64,000 nucleotides of DNA, taken from assembly GCF_918697865.1 (NCBI RefSeq), contig NZ_CAKKMV010000003.1, positions 310,001 through 374,000 of the forward strand, written 5' to 3'. Positions 1 through 8,339 of the stretch are shown piece by piece (position 1 is the stretch's first letter; each line of letters opens with the position of its first letter). This stretch comes from Massilia sp. Bi118. GTDB lineage: Bacteria > Pseudomonadota > Gammaproteobacteria > Burkholderiales > Burkholderiaceae_D. The position numbers and the translations under genes were made by a program. Under the pieces are notes generated by a model. It was not told where the DNA came from, made no database searches, and saw only the letters and a list, made by a program, of their open reading frames with translations.

Positions 1-43
1 GCTGAAGGCATCCGGCAAGCACAACACGATGAACCAGTTCTGA
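1..43 (+). CDS. 3' end of an unidentified gene (partial)
   Basis: Reading from base 2, an open frame ends LKASGKHNTMNQF followed by TGA at 41-43, 18 bases before the next start codon. It is probably the C-terminus of a gene that begins outside the window. Too little is present to name it. Confidence 0.4.
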   Translation, partial: LKASGKHNTMNQF

Positions 44-61
44 GCGAAACAAGGAAGAACG

Positions 62-673
62 ATGCGCAAAATGAACGACGAAACCTGCGACATAGTCGCA
101 CGCGCCACGCGAGGGTGCGGCAAGCCGCCGCTTGCCGCACGCGTCGGGATCATCGGCGCCGGCACCTCTGGCGTCAGCCTGGCCGTGAATTTTCTGAACG
201 CCGGCATTCCCGTCACGCTGTTCGAAGTCGAGCGCATCCTGCTCGACGAGGGCATCGCGAGCGCCGGCGACCAGCGCATGTTCCTGCTGTCCGGCACCCT
301 CGAGCTCCATCACTTGAAAGACTGCGATCTGATTCTGCAGGTTTCGGAGGATGCAGGCGCCGACCTGTTCCAGCGGCTGGGTGAATTCGCCAAGCCGGGC
401 GCGATCCTGGTGACCACGACGCTGGAGCCCAAGGCCAGTTATATTGCCGGCTTTACACGGCGTCCCGATGCCGTGCCGGACGCGCTTTTCGCCGGCACCT
501 CGCGCGCATGCATTGCGTGGCAATTCGTATGCAGGAACGGGACGACTGCCGAAACGCTCTCCAGCGCAATCGTCCTGTCCCGGGCGCTGTGCAATGAGGC
601 GAAGCTTGGCGAGGTCTATGTTGGTTCTGCGCGGGGATTACGCGGAGCAGGTATTCCTGCTCCGCGCCGCTGA
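62..673 (+). CDS. shortened 3-hydroxyacyl-CoA dehydrogenase-like protein (NAD-binding domain)
   Basis: The 203-residue product has a Rossmann nucleotide-binding start, VGIIGAGTSG at residues 28-37, followed by VTLFEVE. The segment CDLILQVSEDAGADLFQRLG and then KPGAILVTTT matches the second half of the NAD-binding domain of 3-hydroxyacyl-CoA dehydrogenases (FadB/FadJ type, beta-oxidation). Full-length family members continue with a C-terminal helical domain, which is absent. The last residues (RGLRGAGIPAPRR) do not look like the family, while an overlapping frame stays open to 683, so a late frameshift is possible. An AAGGAAG ribosome site precedes the ATG at 62; an ATG at 71 is an alternative. 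It may be a remnant or a divergent stand-alone domain, and activity is doubtful. Confidence 0.55.
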   Translation: MRKMNDETCDIVARATRGCGKPPLAARVGIIGAGTSGVSLAVNFLNAGIPVTLFEVERILLDEGIASAGDQRMFLLSGTLELHHLKDCDLILQVSEDAGADLFQRLGEFAKPGAILVTTTLEPKASYIAGFTRRPDAVPDALFAGTSRACIAWQFVCRNGTTAETLSSAIVLSRALCNEAKLGEVYVGSARGLRGAGIPAPRR

Positions 674-713
674 AGATGGGTAAGGGTCGGCGCCGCCGGC
701 CCTACCGTTACGC

Positions 714-1328
714 TTACGCTGTCGCCCGCGCGCTGGCGCGGCCGTTCCGGCGCGTCATGGTGACCACGAAGACCAGGCCGGTCAGCATCAGCATCCAGTC
801 GGTCGGTTCCGGCACCTCGGTCAGGCTCAGCAGCGAGGAGGTCGAAGCAAGGTCGACGCCCGTCTTCGACAGCGAGAAGTTCAGCACGCCATTCGGATCG
901 CCGATGGGGGCGGAGTTCGAGTCGTACAGCGCTATCGAGAAGTAGCTATTGCTGTCAAAAGCGCTGACGAATCCGAGGAATTCTTCCGAGAAATTCAGGT
1001 CGAACGCAAACGGACCGCTGACCGCGAGGTACAGATCGTTGTAGGCGCCGGCGTTGCCGATAACAAAACTGTCCGATGTCCCGCCGACCGCGCCCTGACG
1101 GTCGAGCTCGACAAGTGGCGTGCCGGTAAAGTGAGACAGCGTCGCCGTCACAGGGGCGGCGCCGTCGATGCTGCCAAACACGAGATCGATGTAGGCGATG
1201 TCCGCGGTGGCGGTATCGGCGATGCCGATGTGGTAAGTCGGCAGCACGGTGGCGCCGGCCGTCAGGCTCGCGGCAGCCAGGCCCAGTGCCAGCACGACAT
1301 GACGCAGGTGTTTTTGAATGTTGAACAT
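714..1328 (-). CDS. PEP-CTERM sorted surface protein
   Basis: The 204-residue protein has an N-terminal signal peptide (hydrophobic VVLALGLAAASLTAGA). It ends in the classic PEP-CTERM tripartite signal: VPEPTDW near residue 172, a hydrophobic helix (MLMLTGLVFVV), then an Arg-rich tail. Such proteins are exported and processed by exosortase, usually in exopolysaccharide-producing bacteria. The middle is a beta-rich domain typical of small PEP-CTERM proteins with no known activity. It lies 9 bases after the stop of the large PHP-domain gene on the same strand, and its ribosome site (AAGGAAA) overlaps that stop, so the two are probably cotranscribed. No exosortase gene is in the window. Confidence 0.85.
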   Translation of the reverse strand: MFNIQKHLRHVVLALGLAAASLTAGATVLPTYHIGIADTATADIAYIDLVFGSIDGAAPVTATLSHFTGTPLVELDRQGAVGGTSDSFVIGNAGAYNDLYLAVSGPFAFDLNFSEEFLGFVSAFDSNSYFSIALYDSNSAPIGDPNGVLNFSLSKTGVDLASTSSLLSLTEVPEPTDWMLMLTGLVFVVTMTRRNGRASARATA

Positions 1329-1337
1329 GTGATTTCC

Positions 1338-4300
1338 TTAGAGAGTGCCGGAGTAGATGACGGCCTTGTAGCCGATCGAGCCTTTGCTAGGGTTGGAGAA
1401 GATGACCGTGACCGATGCGGCTTGACCCGGCGCGAACGCGCCATTGGGGAAGGTCACGTACGGCGCGCCGCTGTGGGTGCCCGAGGCGTTGTCGATCGAG
1501 ACGCCCGTCGTCAGGTTGTCGAACTCAACGCTGACCGGGCCGCTGATGCTTGCCGCCGTCTTGTTGGTCAAGGTATAGGTCACGCTGAACTTCTGGGTGG
1601 CACGGTTGTAGACCGGACCCACGCTGGTCACCCCGAAGCTGGCAGTGACATCGGTAACGCAGCTATGGAGCGGCGTCGACGTATTACGCGGCGCCACCGG
1701 CATGACCGTGAAATCCTTGCTGTTGTTGTCGGTATCGACGCATGCATTGGTGCGGAAGGCCGCCGTCGCCGGCGACAGCGTCGCGGTAGGCGCACCACCC
1801 TCGGCAGGCGTTGCGCCGCTGCCGAATGCCACCCAGTCGATCACGTTCGCGCTCGTCGGCGTCGCGGAGGCGGGCAATGCAGTCGTGCCCTTGACCAGGG
1901 CCACCTTGCCGGCCGTTCCGGACATATTGATCGCGCCCGTCGCATCCGCAGCAGGGAGTGCGGACCCGTTGGCGCCGCCCGAAAATTCCGAAATCAGGAA
2001 ATATTGCCCAGGTTGCAGTGTCTTCGCCGGTAGCGCCGTGTTATTGGTCCACGACGTGCCCCCCGACGAGGCATATTGCACGCTCAGGCCGCTCAAAGAT
2101 ACCGGCGCCGAGGTCGGGTTGAAGATTTCGATGTAATCGTTCTTGAGCGCTGCGTTGTTATTACCGCCGGCGCCATAAATCTGGCTGATCACCAGGTGGG
2201 CAGAACCGGGGGCGGGCGTGCCTGCCGTATTGTCGACCGTGAATGCAAAGGCACTCGACGTGCCGATATTGTTGGAGGCGTCGTAGGCCTTGGTCACGAG
2301 GCTGTGGCTGCCTTTGGTCAGCAGCGTGGAGTCGTAGGCCAGCGTGTACGGCGCCGCCGTGCTGGAACCGACCAGGCTGCCGTCGAGATAGAACTCGACC
2401 TTGGTCACGCCGACGTTGTCGGTGGCCGTGGCGTTGAGGCTGATGCGGCCAGCGCTACCCGTCACGCTGGCGGAGACGCTAGGTGCAATCGGGTCGAAGA
2501 TCGTATTGCTGACCGTGAAGGCGACCGGGGCCGACTTGCCGATATTATTGGACGCGTCGTAAGCCCAGGCGACCAGGGTGTGGCTGCCGTTCGACAGTTT
2601 GGTCGAATCGAGCGTGGCCGAATAGGGGGTCACGCCGGTGCCCGCGATCAGGTTGCCGTCGACATAGAACTCGACCACGGTCACGCCCTTGTCGTCGCTG
2701 GCGTTGGCCGACAGCGTGATGTTGCCACTGCTGCCGGAGACGCCGGCGCTGACAGTCGGGAGCACCAGATCGCCGCTGCCCGCCACCTGGGTCACCCAGA
2801 TCGGCGCCGACCACAGGATGTTGCCGTCGTTCTGGGTCACTTTGGCGTAGTAGAAATGCTCGCCAAGGGTCGGGGTGAACGCCTGCGATGCGCCCGTTCC
2901 CAGCACGGTGACGGTGCCATTGCGGCCCGGCACGCCTTCGTAGAAGGTCACCGTCGAGGCCGACTTGCCATTGGTATTCGAATAGTTCGCGGTCAAGGCA
3001 AGCGAGCCGTAATTGGTGATGCGCTCGCCCATCATATGGGTCTCGCCCACCGTCGCACCGTTGCCCTTGCTGGTGAGGATCAGTTGCGAAGCCTTGTCCA
3101 TGGTCGCGAACACGCGGCGCGCCTTGATGGCCTCGATAAAGCTGGCGTTGGTGAACGCGGCGCCGGCCGGGATCAGGATACCGGTGCGGTTGGTGTAGGA
3201 CGCGCCCCAGTTGGCGCAGTGGTTATCCTGGTCGCTCGTGAACGCGATGTGGAAACCCGCCTCGAGCGCCTTGTTGCAGGCGCCCTCGTAGCTGCTGCGG
3301 CCCGTTTCCGTTTCCGTCGTGTTGACCGAGAAGGCCGAGGTGTTGAGCACTTCGCACAAGGCCATCGCGGTGTCGCCGTCCGCCGTATAGCCGAGCGCCT
3401 TGCCATTGACGAGGAACTGGCCGCTGCTGGAAGGGTGATTGAACTGGCCGACCCAGCCGCGCTGGGCCATCAGCGTGTACAGGCCGGCGTAGTCGCCCTT
3501 GGCCGTGAACGTGTCGCCGATCAGCGCGCCGCTGCTGTTGTATTCCCACTCCAGCAGGTCCGGCGAGTTGAAGATGTTCATGTGACCGCCGTTATTGATC
3601 ACGCCCCATTCCAGGCCGTAGACGCCGAGGAAGTTCGGGTTGGCCGCATTGAAATCGGCGGCCGCCTTCAGGCCCGACTGGTACAGCGCGCGCGCCTTGG
3701 CGGCGTCGGCGCCGGTATTGGTGCCGTCGGAGCCGTCGTACATGTGGTTATGCTCGGAGGCCATCAGGAAGTCCAGGCCCTTGTTCTTCGCATAGGCGTA
3801 GGCCTCGGCCGGGCCGCCGGCGGTGCCCGCCTGGGGATTCTGGGCGCCCGAGCAGCTCGCCAGGGCGCCGCCGCCGTCGCTGTGGTTGGTCTGGCTGTGC
3901 AGGTTGCCGTAATAGACCGTGAAGGGCAGCGAGGTCATGGCTGCCACCGAAGCGCGCGTGTTCGTCTCCTGCACCATGCCGTTCACGGTGCTGGTGCTGC
4001 TGGTGCTGGCGGCGCTGGTCGTCCGCGCGCGGAGCGCCGACATGCCGGACGTATCTGCCACCGACGGCTCGCCGACGACGATATCCCATGTCTGTACTTC
4101 GGCGTCTTCGGCGGCGGCGAGGACGGCGTCGATGCCCTCGGCGCTCGTGTCGGGGCCCTCGTCGGTCGTCGGCCTGGCCACCGCGGCCATGCGCACCGTG
4201 TAGACGCCATCGGCCAGGCTTGGGTCGCCGTTGCGTGCGGCCCAGTCGATGTTGACCTTGCGCGGCGCGCCGGTCAGGCGTTCGATGCCCTGCCAGCGCT

Positions 4301-4565
4301 GCACGATGTTGCCCCGCGCATCGAGCAGTTCGAGGCGCCAGGTAATGTCCTGGGCGCTTTCAACGAAGGGATAGGAAAAACTGAGGGTAAAGCTGCGGCT
4401 GCCTTGCGTGTCGCCCGCGTACGGTGCGTATAGCGTGGCTTCGAATTCGCGATGATCCTGCTTGAAGTCTTGCGCCAAGGCACCAAAATTGATTGCCGCC
4501 AATGCCATCGCGAGCAGTGCGCGACGGGGCAAACCTTGCTTGCCAACCTGATTTTTTCCGTTCAT
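1338..4565 (-). CDS. large secreted PHP-domain protein with Ig-like repeats and lamin-tail domain
   Basis: The 1075-residue product starts with a signal peptide (RRALLAMALAAINFGALAQ). After an N-terminal beta domain comes a PHP-type metallo-phosphoesterase region with the hallmark histidines: YGNLHSQTNHSDGGG near residue 220, ASEHNHMYDG, GQFNHPSSSG and TSDQDNHC. Two near-identical Ig-like repeats follow (VEFYVDGNLIAGTG and VEFYLDGSLVGSST), then a lamin-tail domain (HLVISQIYGAGGNNNAALKN, DYIEIFNP) and a C-terminal beta domain. PHP plus lamin-tail modules are known from secreted bacterial phosphoesterases and nucleases, so an extracellular phosphate- or nucleic-acid-scavenging role is plausible but inferred. 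The ATG at 4565 is preferred over one 18 codons upstream because GAAGAGG precedes it at good spacing. Confidence 0.8.
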   Translation of the reverse strand: MNGKNQVGKQGLPRRALLAMALAAINFGALAQDFKQDHREFEATLYAPYAGDTQGSRSFTLSFSYPFVESAQDITWRLELLDARGNIVQRWQGIERLTGAPRKVNIDWAARNGDPSLADGVYTVRMAAVARPTTDEGPDTSAEGIDAVLAAAEDAEVQTWDIVVGEPSVADTSGMSALRARTTSAASTSSTSTVNGMVQETNTRASVAAMTSLPFTVYYGNLHSQTNHSDGGGALASCSGAQNPQAGTAGGPAEAYAYAKNKGLDFLMASEHNHMYDGSDGTNTGADAAKARALYQSGLKAAADFNAANPNFLGVYGLEWGVINNGGHMNIFNSPDLLEWEYNSSGALIGDTFTAKGDYAGLYTLMAQRGWVGQFNHPSSSGQFLVNGKALGYTADGDTAMALCEVLNTSAFSVNTTETETGRSSYEGACNKALEAGFHIAFTSDQDNHCANWGASYTNRTGILIPAGAAFTNASFIEAIKARRVFATMDKASQLILTSKGNGATVGETHMMGERITNYGSLALTANYSNTNGKSASTVTFYEGVPGRNGTVTVLGTGASQAFTPTLGEHFYYAKVTQNDGNILWSAPIWVTQVAGSGDLVLPTVSAGVSGSSGNITLSANASDDKGVTVVEFYVDGNLIAGTGVTPYSATLDSTKLSNGSHTLVAWAYDASNNIGKSAPVAFTVSNTIFDPIAPSVSASVTGSAGRISLNATATDNVGVTKVEFYLDGSLVGSSTAAPYTLAYDSTLLTKGSHSLVTKAYDASNNIGTSSAFAFTVDNTAGTPAPGSAHLVISQIYGAGGNNNAALKNDYIEIFNPTSAPVSLSGLSVQYASSGGTSWTNNTALPAKTLQPGQYFLISEFSGGANGSALPAADATGAINMSGTAGKVALVKGTTALPASATPTSANVIDWVAFGSGATPAEGGAPTATLSPATAAFRTNACVDTDNNSKDFTVMPVAPRNTSTPLHSCVTDVTASFGVTSVGPVYNRATQKFSVTYTLTNKTAASISGPVSVEFDNLTTGVSIDNASGTHSGAPYVTFPNGAFAPGQAASVTVIFSNPSKGSIGYKAVIYSGTL

Positions 4566-5104
4566 GACCTGAGCCTCTTCGTTGTTATACGTTTTGAAAC
4601 TTTTGTGCCCGTTGTGCAAGATGCATTAATAAATTTATTCATGCAAATACAATTTCTTCATCTATCAGGGAGCTTGCGACCAAAGGGCGCATTTCCTTGT
4701 GGAAAGTTGAAGTCTTTGACAAAACTTAATGTGCTAAAAAAAGTAATAGGTTTTACAAAATTGTCAATCTTGAAACCCTGGCGCCACACCCCCGTGCAAA
4801 GGCAAGGTGAATAATGCAAACAGGAATTCCTATTGGCGTTGCATATTACCTACCTCAAAAGACAAGATCATGACGAATGCTTGGTCCGAACGGGCCAATG
4901 GAAAAGTGTCGAAAAGGCAATTCACGCGACGCGTGGCAGAAGCGCGTCCAGGCCGCAGATTGCGACGAAAAGTGTGGGGATTGCCAACGCGCCGGGAGGG
5001 TGGATACTGGCGCCGGGAGTGCGCCATGAATCGTCGAGCCCAGCGGAGCGTCCTTTGAGGTCGTCGGTATGTGGTCTACGAGGTACGCGATGGACGGTTC
5101 GCCC

Positions 5105-5176
5105 ATATGGCGATGATCCGCGATGCCGACGCTGTCAAGCGTCAGCCGGGCGCACTACCAGCTGAGCTGGCCATAT
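5105..5176 (-). pseudogene. tRNA-like remnant
   Basis: Read leftwards, this 72-base element has a perfect 7-bp acceptor stem (ATATGGC with GCCATAT). A canonical-looking D-arm follows (GCTCAGCTGGTAGTGC, including the GGTA of the D-loop), then a hairpin GACGC-TTGACA-GCGTC in the anticodon-arm region. The overall length matches a tRNA. However, no T-loop motif (TTCGANT) is present, the anticodon stem is out of register and one D-stem pair is mismatched. It is best read as a decayed or rearranged tRNA. GAC in the loop would suggest valine, but this is not secure. Confidence 0.35.
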
Positions 5177-5183
5177 GGTGTAG

Positions 5184-5211
5184 ACGGCGTTGCAAGCCGT
5201 TTTTCTCCTTT
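5184..5211 (+). terminator. rho-independent terminator
   Basis: Stem ACGGC/GCCGT with a 7-base loop (GTTGCAA) is followed by TTTTTCTCCTTTT. The orientation terminates rightward transcripts, yet no recognised rightward gene lies before it. It would shield the end of the leftward nhaA gene from read-through. Confidence 0.6.
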
Positions 5212-5323
5212 TACAAAACAAGAGTTAGCCCAGAACCGCGGTTTGCACCGCGTCAGTTCGCTCTTTCAGCCCCTCACAAAGCGTCAGAACAGGTCCCCAC
5301 CCTGCCCTATCAGTCGCATTGGC

Positions 5324-6550
5324 CTAACGCCGCTGCGTCCCCGGATCCGTATCGTCGAAGTCCATGGTGCCGGTATCGACGTCAGCAGCAGTGGGCTGTC
5401 CGAACAGTTTGAGCCAGGTAAAGCCGGCCAGACCCGCTGTAAGCGACGCGACCAGAATCGCCATCTTCGACGCGTTGACAATGCCCGGGTCGGCGGTGAA
5501 TGCCAGGTTCGTGATGAAGATCGACATCGTAAATCCGATACCGCCCAGGATGCCCGCCCCGGCCACATGACGCCAGCTCAGGTCGAGCGGGAGTCGGCAC
5601 AGGCCGAGCAGGACCGCGGCAAGGCAGGTCAGCGTGATGCCGAGCGGCTTGCCGAGCACGAGTCCGGCGATGATGCCAAGACTGTTGGGCGACATCAGGT
5701 CCTCCACCCAGCCCGTCCCGATCACGATGCCGGTATTGGCAAGCGCAAAGATCGGGAGGATGAGGAAGGCAACCGGAAAGTGCAGGACATGTTCGAGCCG
5801 GTGCGAAGGCGAGCGTGCATCGTCCTGGGTGCTGGAAAACGGGATGGCGAACGCCAGCAGCACGCCCGCAATCGTCGCGTGTACACCGGACTTCAGCATC
5901 AGGAACCACATCAGCGCGCCGCCGGCAAGGTAAGGCGCCAACGCGACAATGCGCAGCCGTTTGTTCATCAGGAGAAGCACGGCGAACACGCCGAGCGCAC
6001 CGCCAAGGTAGGCCAGCGAAAGCCCATTGGTGTAGAACAATGCAATGACGACGATGGCGCCCAGGTCGTCCATGACGGCGAGCGCAGTCAGGAAGACCTT
6101 GAGCGAGGCAGGCACGCGCTTGCCGAGCAGCGCCAGCACGCCAAGGGCGAAGGCGATGTCGGTGGCCATCGGAATTCCCACCCCAGCCTGGCTGGGCAGG
6201 CCATGATTCCACATGAAATGGATCAGTGCGGGGGCGGCGATGCCTCCTGCTGCGGCCAGGATGGGCAGAAGCGCATTGCGGAAATTCGACAACTCGCCAC
6301 AGTACAACTCGCGCTCCAGCTCCAGTCCGATGAGCAGGAAGAAAATCGCCATCAATGCGTCGTTGACCCAGAGTTCCATGCTCAATCCAGCGACTTGCAG
6401 GTGCCAGAAGTGCAGGTAATCCTGGCCAAGCGGCGAATTTGCCAGCAACAGCGAGATGGCCGTGCACGCGATCAATACAATGCCGCCGGCCTTTTCCGAT
6501 TCGAAGAAGCGGGTGAATGTCTGCGATAGAGCGCGCTGGACGATGGTCAT
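5324..6550 (-). CDS. nhaA: Na+/H+ antiporter NhaA
   Basis: The 408-residue protein is an inner-membrane antiporter that expels sodium in exchange for protons for pH and salt homeostasis. It has about 12 hydrophobic segments and the family signature TALAVMDDLGAIVVIALFYT, whose paired aspartates are the ion-binding residues (Asp163/Asp164 in E. coli). The NDALMAIFFLLIGLELERE segment is also typical. The start at 6550 (MTIVQRALSQ) is chosen because AGGGGAGGG precedes it; a longer frame reaches 6664 but lacks family similarity. The length fits the family. It appears to be a single-gene unit. Confidence 0.95.
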   Translation of the reverse strand: MTIVQRALSQTFTRFFESEKAGGIVLIACTAISLLLANSPLGQDYLHFWHLQVAGLSMELWVNDALMAIFFLLIGLELERELYCGELSNFRNALLPILAAAGGIAAPALIHFMWNHGLPSQAGVGIPMATDIAFALGVLALLGKRVPASLKVFLTALAVMDDLGAIVVIALFYTNGLSLAYLGGALGVFAVLLLMNKRLRIVALAPYLAGGALMWFLMLKSGVHATIAGVLLAFAIPFSSTQDDARSPSHRLEHVLHFPVAFLILPIFALANTGIVIGTGWVEDLMSPNSLGIIAGLVLGKPLGITLTCLAAVLLGLCRLPLDLSWRHVAGAGILGGIGFTMSIFITNLAFTADPGIVNASKMAILVASLTAGLAGFTWLKLFGQPTAADVDTGTMDFDDTDPGTQRR

Positions 6551-6740
6551 GCGGCCCTCCCCTGCGATACGGGGAAGGTGTTCGGGAATGGGAAATCGAG
6601 GTTCTTCATGGGCGAGCGAATGACGCGCGGCGGCCCGACCTGACGCATCCCTGCTACACGACATTGTGTAAGCACCCGTCGAAAGTATAGCCGATTTGCC
6701 ATCCCATCGACGACAGCACGACTTCGCCGGACGCCAAAGC

Positions 6741-8147
6741 TCATGTGCCGCTGCGCTCGTCGTTCTTGCGAACGATGCGCTGGCGGCTCGCCGCCATCAG
6801 CACCTTGGCATCACCGCTGCCGGTTCGCACCTTCAGCCAGTCGCCGACGCGCGCCACCTCGCTCTTCTTCGGCATGCGGCGGCAGTCCGCATTCAGGAAG
6901 GGAACCGGCTTCGCCGCTCCGCCGTCGGCGGACCAGGCGCGCCCAACCAGGGTGTTTCCGCATTGCGGATACTGGGCCTCGAATTCCAGGGCCACGGCAT
7001 TCGCCTGCGCCTTCCATTCGCGCTCCCTGTCGAGCTCCTCCTTGAGCGTCGCGAGCGCCACCTCCTTTTCCTGCAGCGCCTGCTGGTTGTTGCGAACGAT
7101 GTCAGCCAGGATGTCCGCCTTCAGCATCCCGACGTCGATCTTGTTGTCTGCTCCTTCGGCCTGGTGGACGAACAGTTTCGCTTCGCGTAGTCCCGCATTT
7201 GCCATGCGCCCCTCGATGGCCTTGATGGCTGGCTCCGTAAGTCGCGGGCCGATCAGCGTCACTTCGACGTCGCGCGTCCCCGGCGCGATGCGCGTCTCGA
7301 GCACATGTACCTTCGCCCCCCTGAATTCCCTGCGTACGAAATCGCGCGCGCGGCTGCTGAAAACTTCGTTGTCAACCAGGCGCACGGCGAGATAAATGCT
7401 GGGCAGTCCCGTGATCAGGACGATGGCCAGCAAGGCGCGTTTGACCCTGCGCTCGCGGCCTGGCTCGACGAACTTGCGATGCGGCAACCGCAAGAAGTCG
7501 ATCACGATGACCGAGGAGAATGCGATGAACACACAGTTAATCGAGAACAGATAAAAGGCCCCGGCGAAGACCGGCCATTGGCCATTCGCCAGGCCGTAGC
7601 CTGCCGTGCACAGGGGCGGCATCAGTGCGGTGGCGATCGCCACGCCCGGAATCACATTCGACTTCTCGCGCCGCGTCTGTCCAATGATCCCGGCCAGGCC
7701 GCCGGCCAGCGCGATCAACACGTCCCACAGCGAGGGCGTGGTGCGTGCGAGCAGTTCGGACTGCGCTTCCGCCAGCGGCGTGACCAGGAAGTAAAGGGTC
7801 GACGTCAGCAGACTGATACCGGCCGCGATCGCCAGGTTCACCAGCGAACGCCGGATCAGCGGAAAGTCGAAGATGCCGATGCCGTAGCCGAGTCCGACGA
7901 TCGGCCCCATGAGCGGCGACACGAGCATGGCGCCGATGATCACGGCAGTCGAATTGGTATTCAAGCCGATGGACGCGATGAGGATCGCCAGCATCAGGAT
8001 CCATGGCGTGGCGCCCTGCAGTTCCACGCCGGCACGGATGCCACGGTCGATGTCGGCATCGTCGGCCTTGTCGTCCAGCAGACTGAAGCGGTGGGCAATC
8101 GCTGCTTTCAGCGAAGGAGAATCGGGTCGGGAATCAGGTGCGTTCAT
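6741..8147 (-). CDS. DUF389 (TIGR00341-type) integral membrane protein
   Basis: The product, about 468 residues, carries the DUF389 core: TPWILMLAILIASIGLNTNS, then AVIIGAMLVSPLMGPIVGLG, and later NVIPGVAIATALMPPLCTAG. About six to seven membrane spans lie in the first 270 residues. A soluble C-terminal half with a coiled coil (roughly residues 350-400, EKEVALATLKEELDRERE) follows. The function of the family is unknown. The start is uncertain: ATG at 8147 and GTG at 8192 are in frame and neither has a strong ribosome site. It is transcribed away from the betT-like gene. Confidence 0.85.
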   Translation of the reverse strand: MNAPDSRPDSPSLKAAIAHRFSLLDDKADDADIDRGIRAGVELQGATPWILMLAILIASIGLNTNSTAVIIGAMLVSPLMGPIVGLGYGIGIFDFPLIRRSLVNLAIAAGISLLTSTLYFLVTPLAEAQSELLARTTPSLWDVLIALAGGLAGIIGQTRREKSNVIPGVAIATALMPPLCTAGYGLANGQWPVFAGAFYLFSINCVFIAFSSVIVIDFLRLPHRKFVEPGRERRVKRALLAIVLITGLPSIYLAVRLVDNEVFSSRARDFVRREFRGAKVHVLETRIAPGTRDVEVTLIGPRLTEPAIKAIEGRMANAGLREAKLFVHQAEGADNKIDVGMLKADILADIVRNNQQALQEKEVALATLKEELDREREWKAQANAVALEFEAQYPQCGNTLVGRAWSADGGAAKPVPFLNADCRRMPKKSEVARVGDWLKVRTGSGDAKVLMAASRQRIVRKNDERSGT

Positions 8148-8339
8148 TGGTTGGGGAGGTCGGGAATCATGGCAAGCGCCGGGAATTTTCACGTAAATTC
8201 TTTATTTGCACAAATGTTTCTCGCTCATTGGTGGGGCCGCGCACACGGATTTGGCACGGCGCTCCAGTAAGATAGCCATCAGGCGCCATGAATACCGTAC
8301 GAAAACGGGTGCCCGCACCTTGACCGGAAGATTCATACA

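Larger units (their letters stand above)
4566..5323. other. 758-bp intergenic region, AT-rich then mosaic
   Basis: No convincing protein gene is visible. The first 200 bases are clearly AT-richer than the rest of the window and probably hold the promoter of the leftward PHP gene. The right half holds a tRNA-sized folded element (5105-5176) and a rightward terminator hairpin (5184-5211). A second hairpin, CGCGGT-TTGC-ACCGCG near 5237-5252, lies just downstream of nhaA. Short open frames here match no family I recognise. Confidence 0.5.

Noticed and set aside
5184..5200. Hairpin ACGGC-GTTGCAA-GCCGT resembling a tRNA anticodon arm (Cys or Ala)
   Set aside because: It has no acceptor, D- or T-arm, and is followed by a T-run, so a terminator is the simpler reading.
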